Source of the DNA: Prevotella sp. UBA2725
GTDB lineage: Bacteria; Bacteroidota; Bacteroidia; Bacteroidales; Bacteroidaceae
DNA length: 64,000 bases
NCBI GenBank assembly: GCA_002353825.1
Contig: DEKJ01000028.1
Coordinates: 6,776 to 70,775 of the forward strand
Reading direction: 5' to 3'
Of the stretch, positions 32,611 through 41,880 are shown piece by piece (the stretch's first letter is position 1; each line of letters opens with the position of its first letter). Both the position numbers and the translations under genes were made by a program. Below the pieces are notes generated by a model, which saw nothing but the letters and a program-made list of their open reading frames with translations, ran no database searches and was not told the origin of the DNA.

Positions 32611-33222
32611 TTAAAGATTGTTTCTATCATTACCGGCATCATCATGATTGATGTCGTTGTTATTCATATTGTTGTTGAACTGCTCTCCGTGGTGAAGATT
32701 CTTTCGGATAATTGTCCGCTTACCGATCCATGCGATGGGGAAACTGAGGACGGCACCGATGAGGATGTTCTGCATCATAAAGACAAAAGCCACTTCAATG
32801 GGTGAGAGTTGACCGATCATCGAAAGCGAATTCTGGAGCTCGTTCACCGAGATACCCTGCGCCTTATAAAACGGTTCCAAAGTCTTGACGCTGGCAATGA
32901 GCATCGTCATCAAGGCCCCATTGTCGAGGAACCGGAAATACACGTATTGTGCCACGGCAAAAAGCAGAGAGGCGTAAAAGAACGTGTAAAGGGAGAATGC
33001 CAGTCCACGGCGGAACGAGATTGCTCCGTCAAGGGCATAATTTCGGAAACGGGCCAAAAGATAGCCGACATAAAACGGTGTAGCCATGGCCAACAAACTA
33101 CCCCATGAAGACATAGGATTCGTGACGATGACTGCGAACGATGCAATCCAAAGCAGGAAGAGCAAAAAGCCATCCTGACGGGCAAAAGCCTTGAGCTGTA
33201 TAAGTGCGGTGACGTTTATCAT
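32611..33222 (-). CDS. DUF4199-family membrane protein
   Basis: 203 residues, four membrane helices, with a short Asn/Asp-rich tail made mostly of NNNDIN-type sequence. The pattern matches DUF4199, regularly found beside this type of GT2 gene in Bacteroidetes. Role unknown; it may help the glycosyltransferase. Confidence 0.75.
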   Translation of the reverse strand: MINVTALIQLKAFARQDGFLLFLLWIASFAVIVTNPMSSWGSLLAMATPFYVGYLLARFRNYALDGAISFRRGLAFSLYTFFYASLLFAVAQYVYFRFLDNGALMTMLIASVKTLEPFYKAQGISVNELQNSLSMIGQLSPIEVAFVFMMQNILIGAVLSFPIAWIGKRTIIRKNLHHGEQFNNNMNNNDINHDDAGNDRNNL

Positions 33223-33336
33223 ATTTCGTCTGCAAAGGTACGCATTTTAAGAGGTAGAAGAGAGGGGCACGTTGGAAAATAATGTTAAATAATAACATTT
33301 CATCGCTTTTCTTTTCCTTAATTCGGCTTTTTGTCT

Positions 33337-33344
33337 TAACTTTG
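33337..33344 (+). promoter_or_regulatory. -7 box of SRP RNA gene
   Basis: TAACTTTG, a consensus -7 box, 7 bp before the predicted RNA start. Confidence 0.6.
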
Positions 33345-33350
33345 CACCCG

Positions 33351-33478
33351 CATTTGAGAGCAAGGCTCTCGGATGACATGGGCAAGTCTCTTACGGCCAG
33401 CTCCCTCGGAATCCCCCAGGACGGGAACGTAGCAAGGGTACTTGGTTGTAGCGGCGCGATAAGAATCGCTTGCCCACC
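33351..33478 (+). ncRNA. ffs: signal recognition particle RNA (small bacterial 4.5S type)
   Basis: A long hairpin closed by TGGGCAAG (33379-33386) and CTTGCCCA (33469-33476). The apical region contains CCCAGGACGGGAACGTAGCA, resembling the GGAA-tetraloop and AGCA internal-loop signature that binds Ffh. A small GAGAGC-AAG-GCTCTC hairpin precedes it. Ends are approximate. Confidence 0.75.
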
Positions 33479-33479
33479 T

Positions 33480-33553
33480 GCCTCTTTAGCTCAGTTGGCC
33501 AGAGCACGTGATTTGTAATCTCGGGGTCGTTGGTTCGAATCCGACAAGAGGCT
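33480..33553 (+). tRNA. tRNA-Thr (anticodon TGT)
   Basis: Cloverleaf: acceptor GCCTCTT with AAGAGGC, D-loop AGCTCAGTTGGCC, anticodon loop TTTGTAA, T-loop TTCGAAT. CCA is not encoded. It follows the SRP RNA within a few bases, and no separate promoter was seen, so the two may be one transcript. Confidence 0.95.
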
Positions 33554-33560
33554 CAAAAAA

Positions 33561-33596
33561 GACCGTTGCTTCGTCATGAAGCAACGGTCTTTTTTT
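33561..33596 (+). terminator. strong rho-independent terminator after tRNA-Thr
   Basis: 12-bp perfect stem GACCGTTGCTTC / GAAGCAACGGTC with a 5-nt loop and a run of seven T. Confidence 0.9.
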
Positions 33597-33647
33597 GATT
33601 TCTTCTTGGAGTGACATATTTCTTCTTGGATTGACATAAAACAACAA

Positions 33648-33912
33648 CCTCGAAGAGGTTGCACATGATTAGCCCCACGTGAGGCGCAGCCGAAACGTGG
33701 GGTTAAATAGTACAGATGTCTTGATTCCCGGCCTCGAAGAGGGCGAACATGGGCTTGTCGCTGGTTTGAAAACGCTTTTCTACACCCTATCTGAGGTTCG
33801 CCCTCTTCGAGGCCGACCGGTCAGGTTAAACCGCTCTATCCAACCCCAGGTTGCGTCGCTGCGCTCCTTACCTGGGGTTAACCTAATTGGCCCCCTTCGG
33901 GGACCTTACCAA
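33648..33912. repeat. composite dispersed repeat R4, copy 1
   Basis: Modules in order: CCTCGAAGAGGTTGCACATG; a hairpin CCCCACGTGAGG...CGAAACGTGGGG; a 20-bp inverted repeat (33729-33748 with 33796-33815); then ACCCCAGGTTGCGTCGCTGC with its complement TTACCTGGGGTT. The same order occurs at 58728-59056. It resembles REP/BIME clusters. No gene. Confidence 0.75.
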
Positions 33913-33937
33913 CCCAAAATCCGGAAGAATCTCTTTA

Positions 33938-35167
33938 TTATTTCAGTAGTCTCTTGCTCAGCGCCCTTACCGGATAGTATACGGCGAGCCAACCGGCAGC
34001 AATGACGGTGAGGAAGATAATGAGCACATCGGTGTAATGAACACTGACCGGATAAGCTGTCACGACAAACGCGCCATTGCCGCCTCCCATGCTCACAAGA
34101 CCAAACTGCTGTTGCAGCAGGCAAAGCAGAAGGCCAAGGCCGATACCGACGATAGCACCGATGACTGATATCATACGACCTTCAAAGAGGAAGATGCGTG
34201 TGATCTCTTTCTCATTGGCACCGAGGTTACGTAACGTCACGACATCATCTTTCTTGTCAATGATGAGCATCGACAGTGAGCCAATGATGTTGAAACAAGC
34301 TACGATGAGGATAAAGGTCAGGAAGATATAAGCCATGAGCTTTTCTATCTCCATGATCTTAAAGGTATCAGCCTGCTGTTCGTAGCGGTCTTCAACCTTG
34401 TATTTTGTTCCGGCGATGTCCTGCATCTTACTCTTCACGGCATCGAAATTAGAGCCTGGCTTGAGTCGCAACTCAAGGGCTGTCACTTCTCCCTGAGCAT
34501 TGAAGAGTCTGCGGGCAAAGCCAAGTGAAGTAAGGATATAGCTCTTATCGTATTTACTGTTGTTGACAGTGAACACCACTCCACTGGAGAGCAGTGAGTC
34601 GACGACAAAGCCACTCTCCACATTGCTCATGTCGAGCTGACCCTGACGTTGTGGTGCATAGATACGGAGATAGTTGTCCCACCGTGCTCCCAGTCCGAGG
34701 TCGTTGGCAAGACGGATACCCGGCGTACCAAAGTCGAGATTGGCGGTATGCAGTTCGAACCGTCCATCGCCATAGAGGATATCTGTAATATGTGTGAGGT
34801 CAGCGAAGTTGTCATCCACTCCTTTGATCGTCACCATGGCCTGCCGTCCATGATAGATAGCAAGCGCCATATCCTCATAAGTCTCCGTGGCAACCTCCAC
34901 TTGAGGCAATTTCTTAATCTTTGTCAGGATGGGGTCGTCGGCAGCTACTGACTTTCCTTTCACGGGAACGACCTTGAGCTGAGGATCGAAGTTGGTGAAG
35001 AATGTCGCCACGAGGTCATGGAAGCCATTGAACACAGACATCACGATGACAAGCGCCATCGTAGCCACGGCTACACCGATGACGGAGATGATGGAGATGA
35101 CATTGATAGCATGTGTCTTCTTTTTAGAGAAGAGGTAACGACGTGCAATGAAAAACGGAAAGTTCAC
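33938..35167 (-). CDS. LolC/LolE-like (FtsX family) ABC permease
   Basis: 409 residues, with an N-terminal helix (FFIARRYLFSKKKTHAINVI), a large periplasmic domain and three C-terminal helices, including SLSMLIIDKKDDVVTLRNLG. This fits lipoprotein-releasing permeases that move lipoproteins out of the inner membrane with LolD. The ATPase LolD is not in the window. It starts 9 bp after rbfA. Confidence 0.82.
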   Translation of the reverse strand: MNFPFFIARRYLFSKKKTHAINVISIISVIGVAVATMALVIVMSVFNGFHDLVATFFTNFDPQLKVVPVKGKSVAADDPILTKIKKLPQVEVATETYEDMALAIYHGRQAMVTIKGVDDNFADLTHITDILYGDGRFELHTANLDFGTPGIRLANDLGLGARWDNYLRIYAPQRQGQLDMSNVESGFVVDSLLSSGVVFTVNNSKYDKSYILTSLGFARRLFNAQGEVTALELRLKPGSNFDAVKSKMQDIAGTKYKVEDRYEQQADTFKIMEIEKLMAYIFLTFILIVACFNIIGSLSMLIIDKKDDVVTLRNLGANEKEITRIFLFEGRMISVIGAIVGIGLGLLLCLLQQQFGLVSMGGGNGAFVVTAYPVSVHYTDVLIIFLTVIAAGWLAVYYPVRALSKRLLK

Positions 35168-35176
35168 CTTACTAAC

Positions 35177-35512
35177 TTATTTTTTCAGCAAACTGTCGAT
35201 ATGCTCCATGTAATCGAGGCTGTCGTCCTGGAAGAAACGAAGCTCGGGGATAATACGGAGCTGATTGTGCACACGCTTGCCAAGGTCGTAACGAATGGTC
35301 TTCTCGTTCTTACGGATGTTCTCGATGATCTCCTCGGCTTTCTCCGGCGGGAAGATGCTGAGATAAGCCGTGCAGATGCTCAGGTCTGGACTGATGCGAA
35401 CGCGCGTGACACTCACGAGGATGCCATGAGTCTGACGAGTCTGACTCTGGAAAATCTCTGCCAACTCTTTCTGAAGCAGGCGTGCTATTTTGTTTTGTCT
35501 TGTCTCTTGCAT
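35177..35512 (-). CDS. rbfA: 30S ribosome-binding factor A
   Basis: 111 residues, KH-like RbfA fold: KIARLLQKELAEIF, ILVSVTRVRISPDLSICTAY, LGKRVHNQLRIIPELRFFQDDS. RbfA helps maturation of the 16S rRNA 5' end and cold adaptation. It sits between murI and the Lol-type permease gene. Confidence 0.93.
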   Translation of the reverse strand: MQETRQNKIARLLQKELAEIFQSQTRQTHGILVSVTRVRISPDLSICTAYLSIFPPEKAEEIIENIRKNEKTIRYDLGKRVHNQLRIIPELRFFQDDSLDYMEHIDSLLKK

Positions 35513-35523
35513 GGTAGTATTTA

Positions 35524-36387
35524 TTATAATTCAATATGGTGAGCCTCTATTTCCTCATGGAGGAAGATAGTGGCCGACTTCTTGAATTTATCCGTATTCT
35601 CTGTTGTATAGTAGGTCACCTTACCGCCTTTTGTCAGTCTCTGCTCCATGTCGGTATGACGTTTGAGATAGTCCTTAAGACTGGAAGCAACATATTCGCC
35701 TTGCGGCACGATGGTGATCCCTGGAGGGGTGTATTTGAGGATCTTCGGCATGAGGAGTGGGAAATGGGTGCAGCCGAGGATAATGGTATCAATCTCCGGG
35801 TCTTTCTGGAGCAACTGGTCGATACGCTTTTTGACGAAGTAGTCAGCGCCGGGAGAGTCGGCCTCATTGTATTCGACAAGAGCAACCCAGAAAGGACATG
35901 CCTGGCCTGTCACTTTAATGTCCGGCCAAAGTTTATGTATCTCCATGTCGTAGCTCTGACTCTTCACGGTTCCTTCCGTAGCGAGGAGCCCGACATGGTT
36001 GTTGCGTGTGATGTTTCCAATGATCTCCGCCGTGGGTCGTATGACGCCAAGCACACGACGCTTTGGATCCCAGTGAGGCAGATCGTTCTGCTGGATAGAA
36101 CGCAAGGCTTTGGCCGAGGCGGTATTGCAGCCAATGATAACCAGCTGGCAACCCATAGAAAAAAGTCGGTCCACAGCCTGGCGTGTGAACTCGTAGACGA
36201 CATCGAAGGAACGGGGGCCATAAGGTGCCCGAGCGTTGTCGCCAAGATAGATATAGTTGTATTGCGGCAACAGTTGTCTGATTCCATGCAGGATCGTCAG
36301 ACCACCGTAACCAGAGTCGAAGACCCCGATCGGTCCCGGCTCTTGTGGGAAATGGTTGTTAATGTTTTTATCGTTGACCTGTTCCAT
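35524..36387 (-). CDS. murI: glutamate racemase
   Basis: 287 residues. GVFDSGYGGLTIL, catalytic Cys in VIIGCNTASA and the second catalytic Cys in TIILGCTHFPLL. It makes D-glutamate for peptidoglycan. The start lies 2 bp after the Skp-like gene stop. The C-terminal 30 residues are longer than in many homologues. Confidence 0.95.
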   Translation of the reverse strand: MEQVNDKNINNHFPQEPGPIGVFDSGYGGLTILHGIRQLLPQYNYIYLGDNARAPYGPRSFDVVYEFTRQAVDRLFSMGCQLVIIGCNTASAKALRSIQQNDLPHWDPKRRVLGVIRPTAEIIGNITRNNHVGLLATEGTVKSQSYDMEIHKLWPDIKVTGQACPFWVALVEYNEADSPGADYFVKKRIDQLLQKDPEIDTIILGCTHFPLLMPKILKYTPPGITIVPQGEYVASSLKDYLKRHTDMEQRLTKGGKVTYYTTENTDKFKKSATIFLHEEIEAHHIEL

Positions 36388-36389
36388 AA

Positions 36390-36956
36390 TTACTTGGAGG
36401 CTTTGATGACCTCCTCCGTGATGTCTACGCCCATCATCGTATTAAGATAGGGCATAGCTTCTCCGTCGGTGTTAACGACGAAGGCGAGACCTTTCTGCTG
36501 GCCTATGCGTGTGATTGTTGCCTGGATGGTCTTTTTCAGTGGGGTAATGGCATCTTTCTCAGCTTTACTAAGGAGTTGCTGAGCCTCTTTCTTGAAGGCC
36601 ATATTTTTCTCCATGAGTTCCTGGAGCTCGGCCTGTCTCTTCTGACGGATAGACGGTGCAAAATCCTTTTGTCCTTCGAGGAAGAGTTCGTATTTGCTGT
36701 TAAACTCATCCTCCACGCGCTTCATCTCAGCATCGTATTTAGCACGCAAATCTTTAAGGTTCCTCATAGCGACCGCATATTCGGGCAGGGCATGCAAGGC
36801 ACTGTCACAGCTAAGATAACCGAAACGAAGCTGCGGCTGTTGTTGTTGCTGTACAACGACAGGCGTGGGAACAGCTGCTGCTGTTGTCGATTCCGTCTGG
36901 GCTGAAGCAGAGAGTGCTGCCATTGCAGCTAAAGAAAAGAGAATGAGTTTCTTCAT
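36390..36956 (-). CDS. OmpH/Skp-family periplasmic chaperone 3
   Basis: 188 residues from the ATG at 36956; the frame is open to 37085, but that part is R1 repeat. Signal peptide cleaved near SASAQ. A Gln-rich stretch (VVQQQQQPQ) follows, then FGYLSCDSALHALPEY and a long coiled coil as in Skp. It guards unfolded outer-membrane proteins before delivery to BamA. Third of three tandem paralogues downstream of bamA. Confidence 0.85.
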   Translation of the reverse strand: MKKLILFSLAAMAALSASAQTESTTAAAVPTPVVVQQQQQPQLRFGYLSCDSALHALPEYAVAMRNLKDLRAKYDAEMKRVEDEFNSKYELFLEGQKDFAPSIRQKRQAELQELMEKNMAFKKEAQQLLSKAEKDAITPLKKTIQATITRIGQQKGLAFVVNTDGEAMPYLNTMMGVDITEEVIKASK

Positions 36957-36961
36957 AGTTA

Positions 36962-37107
36962 TAGGCCTCTCCCCTGCCCTCCCCCGTAGGGAGGGAGCCT
37001 GGGGTTCCGAGGCATTATTTGGTGTTTTGGTATTCTTGTCTCCCTCCCTACGGGGGAGGGCTGGGGAGAGGCTTCTCACTCCCAACGGGGGAGGGTTGGA
37101 GAGAGGC
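36962..37107. repeat. R1 repeat cluster between two skp genes
   Basis: Three R1 copies (about 36962-36998, 37040-37075 and 37083-37107), the first inverted relative to the others. They fill the gap between skp paralogues 2 and 3. Confidence 0.75.
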
Positions 37108-37602
37108 TTATTTCATCTTAGCGATCTCAGCCTGCACCTTAGAGGTCACATCCTCTACGTTGGCACCGGTATAGACAGCTACGCCATCCTCAAAGATGAA
37201 CGTGTAACCACCAGCCTTACCGACAGCATCGATAGCATTACGAACCTTTGTCACAACAGGCTGCATGAGATCCTGCTGCTTCTTCTGTAGAGCCTGAGAG
37301 TTGTCCTGATAGGTCTGCTGGATCTTCTGATAGAGGGTCTGGAGCTCCTGCTCTTTCTGCTTCTGAGCGGTGGCATTCATCGTGCTCTTGCCCTTCTCAT
37401 AAGCGTCGTTCTGGCGCTGGAGCTCGTCCTGCATGTTCTTCAGGTCGTTCTCATAAGTCTTCTGCTGAGCCTGGAGCTCACCGTTGATCTTGGCAATTTC
37501 AGGCAGAGCCTGCATGATGGTCTGTGTGTTAACCTTGCCGAATTTCTGTGCGAAGGTGGCCAGAGGAGCCATCAGCATGATCAATAATAAAAGCTTTTTC
37601 AT
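37108..37602 (-). CDS. OmpH/Skp-family periplasmic chaperone 2
   Basis: 164 residues: signal peptide (cleavage near TFAQ), FGKVNTQTIMQALPEIAKIN, then a Gln- and Lys-rich coiled coil (about 45-120) and a final small beta region. The first strand and coiled coil mark the Skp family. It lies in the bamA-skp-murI cluster. Confidence 0.88.
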   Translation of the reverse strand: MKKLLLLIMLMAPLATFAQKFGKVNTQTIMQALPEIAKINGELQAQQKTYENDLKNMQDELQRQNDAYEKGKSTMNATAQKQKEQELQTLYQKIQQTYQDNSQALQKKQQDLMQPVVTKVRNAIDAVGKAGGYTFIFEDGVAVYTGANVEDVTSKVQAEIAKMK

Positions 37603-37740
37603 CTTGTTTGTTATTTTTTGTTGTTTAATATTTCTAGGAAGTGCAGTCGCTATGCGACTGCCTACACGACACTAATACCGAACGGCTAATGCCTTCTTTA
37701 TTCTTTCTTCATTTTTCTTTAGCGAAGCGATAGCGTAGCG

Positions 37741-38289
37741 TCAGCGTGCGGAGTATCCGAGCTTCTTCAGCACCTCGTCGGAGATGTCGATACGTGGCGA
37801 GCCGAAGATGATAGCTGTGTCGGAAGAGCGGTCGAGCACAAGGCTATAACCATGGAGATCAGAGATCTCTTTTACGGCATTGTAGACCTCTTCCTGGATG
37901 GGCTGCATGAGACTCTCACGTTTCTTGAAGAGCTCACCTTCAGGAGCAAAGTATTTCTGCTTGAGATCAGCTGCTTCCTTCTCTTTTTGCATGATAGCTT
38001 CCTGCTTGGCTTTCTTCTGCTCTTTAGAAAGGAATACAAGTTCGTTTTGATAGTTCTTGTACATCGTCGAAGCCTCTGTGTTGAGCGCCTCCACCTCAGC
38101 CTGCCACTTCTTAGAAGCCTGGTTAAGCTGTTCGTTGGCCCGCTCGTAAGCTGGGATATTCTTCAGTACATACTCCATGTCGATGAGCGCAAACTTCTGC
38201 GCATGCCCTACAAAGGGCATGGCAGTCATTAACGCGATCAACACCATACATTTTACTATACGTGTCTTAATCATAGTTGTCCTTTTCAT
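37741..38289 (-). CDS. OmpH/Skp-family periplasmic chaperone 1
   Basis: 182 residues, or 177 from the in-frame ATG at 38274. Signal peptide cleaved near GHAQ, then FALIDMEYVLKNIPAYERAN, the OmpH start signature, and a coiled-coil body. First of three skp copies downstream of bamA. Confidence 0.9.
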   Translation of the reverse strand: MKRTTMIKTRIVKCMVLIALMTAMPFVGHAQKFALIDMEYVLKNIPAYERANEQLNQASKKWQAEVEALNTEASTMYKNYQNELVFLSKEQKKAKQEAIMQKEKEAADLKQKYFAPEGELFKKRESLMQPIQEEVYNAVKEISDLHGYSLVLDRSSDTAIIFGSPRIDISDEVLKKLGYSAR

Positions 38290-38403
38290 CTTTTTCTATT
38301 TTATTATATGTAGACGAATGACGTTACTTTTTGTTACTTATTATTTGTTACTCTCTTTGTTCAGGAAAGTATATTATTGTCGTTGTTCGTTGTTGTCATA
38401 TCG

Positions 38404-41028
38404 TTAGAACTCCTGTCCGAGGACGAAGTGGAAGTTGGATCCACCCTTCGTGCCATTGACATTGTCCTTGTCGAATCCGTAACCCCAGTCGATACCCATC
38501 AGTCCGACCATAGGCAGATAGATACGCACACCGACACCGGCCGAACGTTTCATGTCGAATGGGTTGAACTGCCGGATCTTGCTCCAGGCATTACCACCCT
38601 CGAGGAACGTCAGACCGTAGATCGTCGTGTTGCCAAGGAGGAACGGATAACGGAGCTCGAGTGTGAAGCGGTCGTAAGCATAACCGTTGTAAGCGATAGA
38701 TCCGTTGTCGTAACCACGAAGTCCGATGGTCTCTTCACCAGCATAGGATGAGTAGCCCGACATACCGTCACCACCCATGTAGTAGGTCTCGAACGGCGAC
38801 TCCTTATATTTATTGTAGCTACCCAAGAGTCCGAGGTCGGCACGTGTCATGAGCACGAAGCACTTCTGACCCGGTGTGAGAGCGGTATAGGTCTTCGACT
38901 TGAACGACCACTTATGATACTCGATCCACTTGTATTTCTCCTTCTGCTCGGCGACATAGGTTGGGGAGTAAGCATTCGTTGCGAGATGCTTGTAGTCCTT
39001 GCCGTCCCACAGAGACCATGGCGGAGTGAGTGTCACGCTGGCCGAGAACTCGGAACCCGTACGCGGGAAGAGTTGGTTATCTGTTGACGAACGGTTGAGC
39101 GAGATGCTGAAGTTGAGGTTGTTGGCGTTACCGTTTGTCATGAGGTAGAAGTAGCGCCAGTTCTTCAGCATGTAGCGCGTGTAAGCCACCTGCACGGAGA
39201 GCGTGAAGTAGTCATCAGGCCACCGCAGACGCTTACCCCAACCGAGAGAGGCACCGAAAAGCTGGATGTACTTATCGGGGTCGTAGTAGTTCTCGTAGTT
39301 GGAGTAGTTGTACCCGTACGAGTTGTAACCATAATAATTATAGAGGTAGTTATTATAGTACGCCTGGTTATAATAGTTGCTGTTGATATCCGTCTGCTTC
39401 GAGTAGTAGACACCTACGGAGAACTGATTAGGACGCTTACCGCCGAACCAGTCAGTAGAATAAGAAGCGTTGTAGCTCTGGTAGTAGGTACCGTTGGTCT
39501 GCGCACTGATTGAGAGTTTCTCACCATCACCGATAGGCATGATACCACGGTGCTCCTTATTCTTGTTGAACAGGTTAGCCATAGAGAAGTTGTTAAGTGT
39601 CAGTCCGATACGTCCGATGACACCTGTCTGGCCCCAACCGAGTGAGAACTCGATCTGATCGTTCGACTTCTGTTCGAGCATCCAGTTCAGGTCTACCGTT
39701 CCCGACTCATAGTCAGGCTTCACATCCGGGTTGATCTTCTCAGGATCGAAGTGTCCCATACTGGCAATCTCACGATAAGAACGCATGATAGCCTCCTTGG
39801 AAAAGAGGTCGCCCGGCTTGGTACGGAGCTCACGGCGCACGACGTTCTCATACAAGCGGTTGTTACCGTAGATGCGGACATGCGACAGATGAGCTTGCGG
39901 ACCTTCCTGCACACGCATCTCGAGGTCGATGGAGTCACCCTCAATATTCTGCTCCACAGGGTCAATGCTCGAGAACACGTAACCGTGGTTGTAATAGAGG
40001 TTGCCGACAGCATCCTCATCATCCTTCAGTCGCTTGTTAAGCAACTTCTGGTTGTAGACATCGCCCGGGTTCATGCCGAGCACACGCTGCAGGTAGTCAG
40101 AGTTGTAAACAGTATTACCGACCCAGTGAATCTTACGGATATAATATTTCTGGCCTTCGGATACTTTAATCCAGATGTTGACATGCTTGGGGTCGTTATT
40201 CCACACGCTATCGGCAATAATAGCAGCATCACGATAACCGAGCTCATTGTATTTCTCAATGAGCTTCTCCTTGTCTTCCTTCCAGCGCTCCGGTGTGAAC
40301 TTCTTTGCTTTGAGGAAAGTGGAGAGTTTACCAGCCTCATGCGTCTTGGCGAAAGCGCCTTTCTTGAGGAACCCGCCCTTGATCTTTGAGTCCTTCAACT
40401 GCTTGTTGCCCTCAATGAAGATATGACGCACCTTCATCTTCTCCTTCTTGTCAATGACAACGTCAAGGATGACCTGGTTCTTGTGGGAGAGGTCATCTTT
40501 CTGGTTTATCTGGATGTCGGCATTCTTGTAACCTTTATCATCGAAATATTTCTTAGCAAGGATTTTAGCACGGTCGATCATGTTCGGCGTGATCTGTCCA
40601 CCTTTGAGAATACCTAGCTTCTTCTCCATATCCTCGCGCTCCGACTTCTTCAGACCATAGTAGTTGATCGTCGAGACACGCGGCCGTGGTTTAAGCGCGA
40701 TATGCAGATAGATCTTGTCGCCCACGATAGAGTCGGCAGAGATCTGTACGTCAGAGAACAGTCCATGTTTCCAATAACGTTTCACGGCTTCAGTAATCTC
40801 CGATCCCGGCACGGTGATCTGCTGACCGACAGAGAGTCCGGAGATACCCGTGAGCATATAGTCCTCATAGCCCTCCATACCGGATACGGAGAAGCCACCT
40901 ATAGTCACTGTGCGCGGTGTGCCGGCATAAGTGATGTCGGGATGTATGATTCGTTCCTGTGCCTCTAAGCCAAGGCTGCACGCCATGGCAATGATGGCAG
41001 CTGCTACTTTCTTCTTGTTATAGTGCAT
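38404..41028 (-). CDS. bamA: outer-membrane protein assembly factor BamA
   Basis: 874 residues: signal peptide, five POTRA-like domains (about 30-440) and a C-terminal 16-strand barrel with GLRGYDNGS (the VRGY-type motif) and terminal Phe. BamA inserts beta-barrel proteins into the outer membrane. Unusual: a Tyr/Asn-rich low-complexity stretch at about residues 541-580, placed in an early barrel loop. It is followed by three skp genes and preceded by uppS. Confidence 0.95.
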   Translation of the reverse strand: MHYNKKKVAAAIIAMACSLGLEAQERIIHPDITYAGTPRTVTIGGFSVSGMEGYEDYMLTGISGLSVGQQITVPGSEITEAVKRYWKHGLFSDVQISADSIVGDKIYLHIALKPRPRVSTINYYGLKKSEREDMEKKLGILKGGQITPNMIDRAKILAKKYFDDKGYKNADIQINQKDDLSHKNQVILDVVIDKKEKMKVRHIFIEGNKQLKDSKIKGGFLKKGAFAKTHEAGKLSTFLKAKKFTPERWKEDKEKLIEKYNELGYRDAAIIADSVWNNDPKHVNIWIKVSEGQKYYIRKIHWVGNTVYNSDYLQRVLGMNPGDVYNQKLLNKRLKDDEDAVGNLYYNHGYVFSSIDPVEQNIEGDSIDLEMRVQEGPQAHLSHVRIYGNNRLYENVVRRELRTKPGDLFSKEAIMRSYREIASMGHFDPEKINPDVKPDYESGTVDLNWMLEQKSNDQIEFSLGWGQTGVIGRIGLTLNNFSMANLFNKNKEHRGIMPIGDGEKLSISAQTNGTYYQSYNASYSTDWFGGKRPNQFSVGVYYSKQTDINSNYYNQAYYNNYLYNYYGYNSYGYNYSNYENYYDPDKYIQLFGASLGWGKRLRWPDDYFTLSVQVAYTRYMLKNWRYFYLMTNGNANNLNFSISLNRSSTDNQLFPRTGSEFSASVTLTPPWSLWDGKDYKHLATNAYSPTYVAEQKEKYKWIEYHKWSFKSKTYTALTPGQKCFVLMTRADLGLLGSYNKYKESPFETYYMGGDGMSGYSSYAGEETIGLRGYDNGSIAYNGYAYDRFTLELRYPFLLGNTTIYGLTFLEGGNAWSKIRQFNPFDMKRSAGVGVRIYLPMVGLMGIDWGYGFDKDNVNGTKGGSNFHFVLGQEF

Positions 41029-41040
41029 TATATCGGGCTA

Positions 41041-41110
41041 ATGTCTTCTTTATTCTATGTCGAAGCTTAATGTCTTCTTTATTCTATGTCGAAGCTTAAT
41101 GTCTTCTTTC
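41041..41110. repeat. 29-bp direct repeat, 2.4 copies
   Basis: Two identical 29-bp units (41041-41069, 41070-41098; core TTCTTTATTCTATGTCGAAG) and a partial third, between uppS and bamA. Similar TTCTTTATTCTTT stretches occur at 37700 and 56815. Confidence 0.75.
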
Positions 41111-41114
41111 TTCT

Positions 41115-41852
41115 TTAATCTTTTTTCTTTAGCGAAGCGTCTTGCGAAGCGTCGACCTGTGCTTCTGTCTTACCGAACCTACGCTGGCGTTTCTCGTAGC
41201 TCTCGATGGCCTTATGGAGGTCATCTTCAGTGAAGTCGGGCCAATAGACAGGTGTGAAATAGAGTTCTGTGTATGCAATCTGCCAGAGCAGATAGTTGCT
41301 AATGCGATACTCGCCGCCAGTACGGATGAGCAAGTCGGGATCAGGCATGAACGACGTCTCAAGGTGCTGTGAGACGACGTCCTCCGTGATGTCTTCCACG
41401 GGTTTGCCGTTCTCTTTCCACTCTCGTGTGATATCTTTGACGGCTTTCGTGATTTCCCATCGTGCCGAATAGCTCAGCGCCACGACCATAGTCATAGCCG
41501 TGTTACCTTTCGTATGTTCCTCCGTCTCATGCAGTTTGTCCTGCACTTCTTTCGGAAGCCTGACCACGTCGCCGATGACACGAAAGCGGACATTATTCTT
41601 CATGAAGATCTCATCCTCAAGGCTTGTCAGGACGAGACCCATGAGGGCATGGATCTCTGTTTGCGGCCTGTTCCAGTTCTCCGTAGAGAAAGTATAGAGC
41701 GTAAGGTATTTGACCCCTAAGCGCGTACACTCAGCGGTGATGCGTCTGACGGTGTCCACGCCTGCCTGATGGCCATAAGAACGGTCTTTGCCCCGCTCTG
41801 TTGCCCAACGGCCGTTGCCGTCCATGATGATGGCGATGCTCTTCGGTACCAT
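41115..41852 (-). CDS. uppS: isoprenyl transferase (undecaprenyl diphosphate synthase)
   Basis: 245 residues. IAIIMDGNGRWATERG with catalytic Asp, HQAGVDTVRRI, YTFSTENWNRP, ALSYSARWEITKAV, DPDLLIRTGGEYRISNYLLWQ and the final metal-binding region. Makes undecaprenyl diphosphate, the lipid carrier for wall and O-antigen synthesis. A Gln/Lys/Asp-rich tail follows the catalytic domain. Confidence 0.95.
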   Translation of the reverse strand: MVPKSIAIIMDGNGRWATERGKDRSYGHQAGVDTVRRITAECTRLGVKYLTLYTFSTENWNRPQTEIHALMGLVLTSLEDEIFMKNNVRFRVIGDVVRLPKEVQDKLHETEEHTKGNTAMTMVVALSYSARWEITKAVKDITREWKENGKPVEDITEDVVSQHLETSFMPDPDLLIRTGGEYRISNYLLWQIAYTELYFTPVYWPDFTEDDLHKAIESYEKRQRRFGKTEAQVDASQDASLKKKD

Positions 41853-41880
41853 ATATAATAGCTCTTTATTTTTATAGCTT

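Noticed and set aside
37621..37740. Small gene between skp copies 1 and 2
   Set aside because: Only short hairpin and GCGAAGCG/TAGCG-type repeats; no convincing frame.
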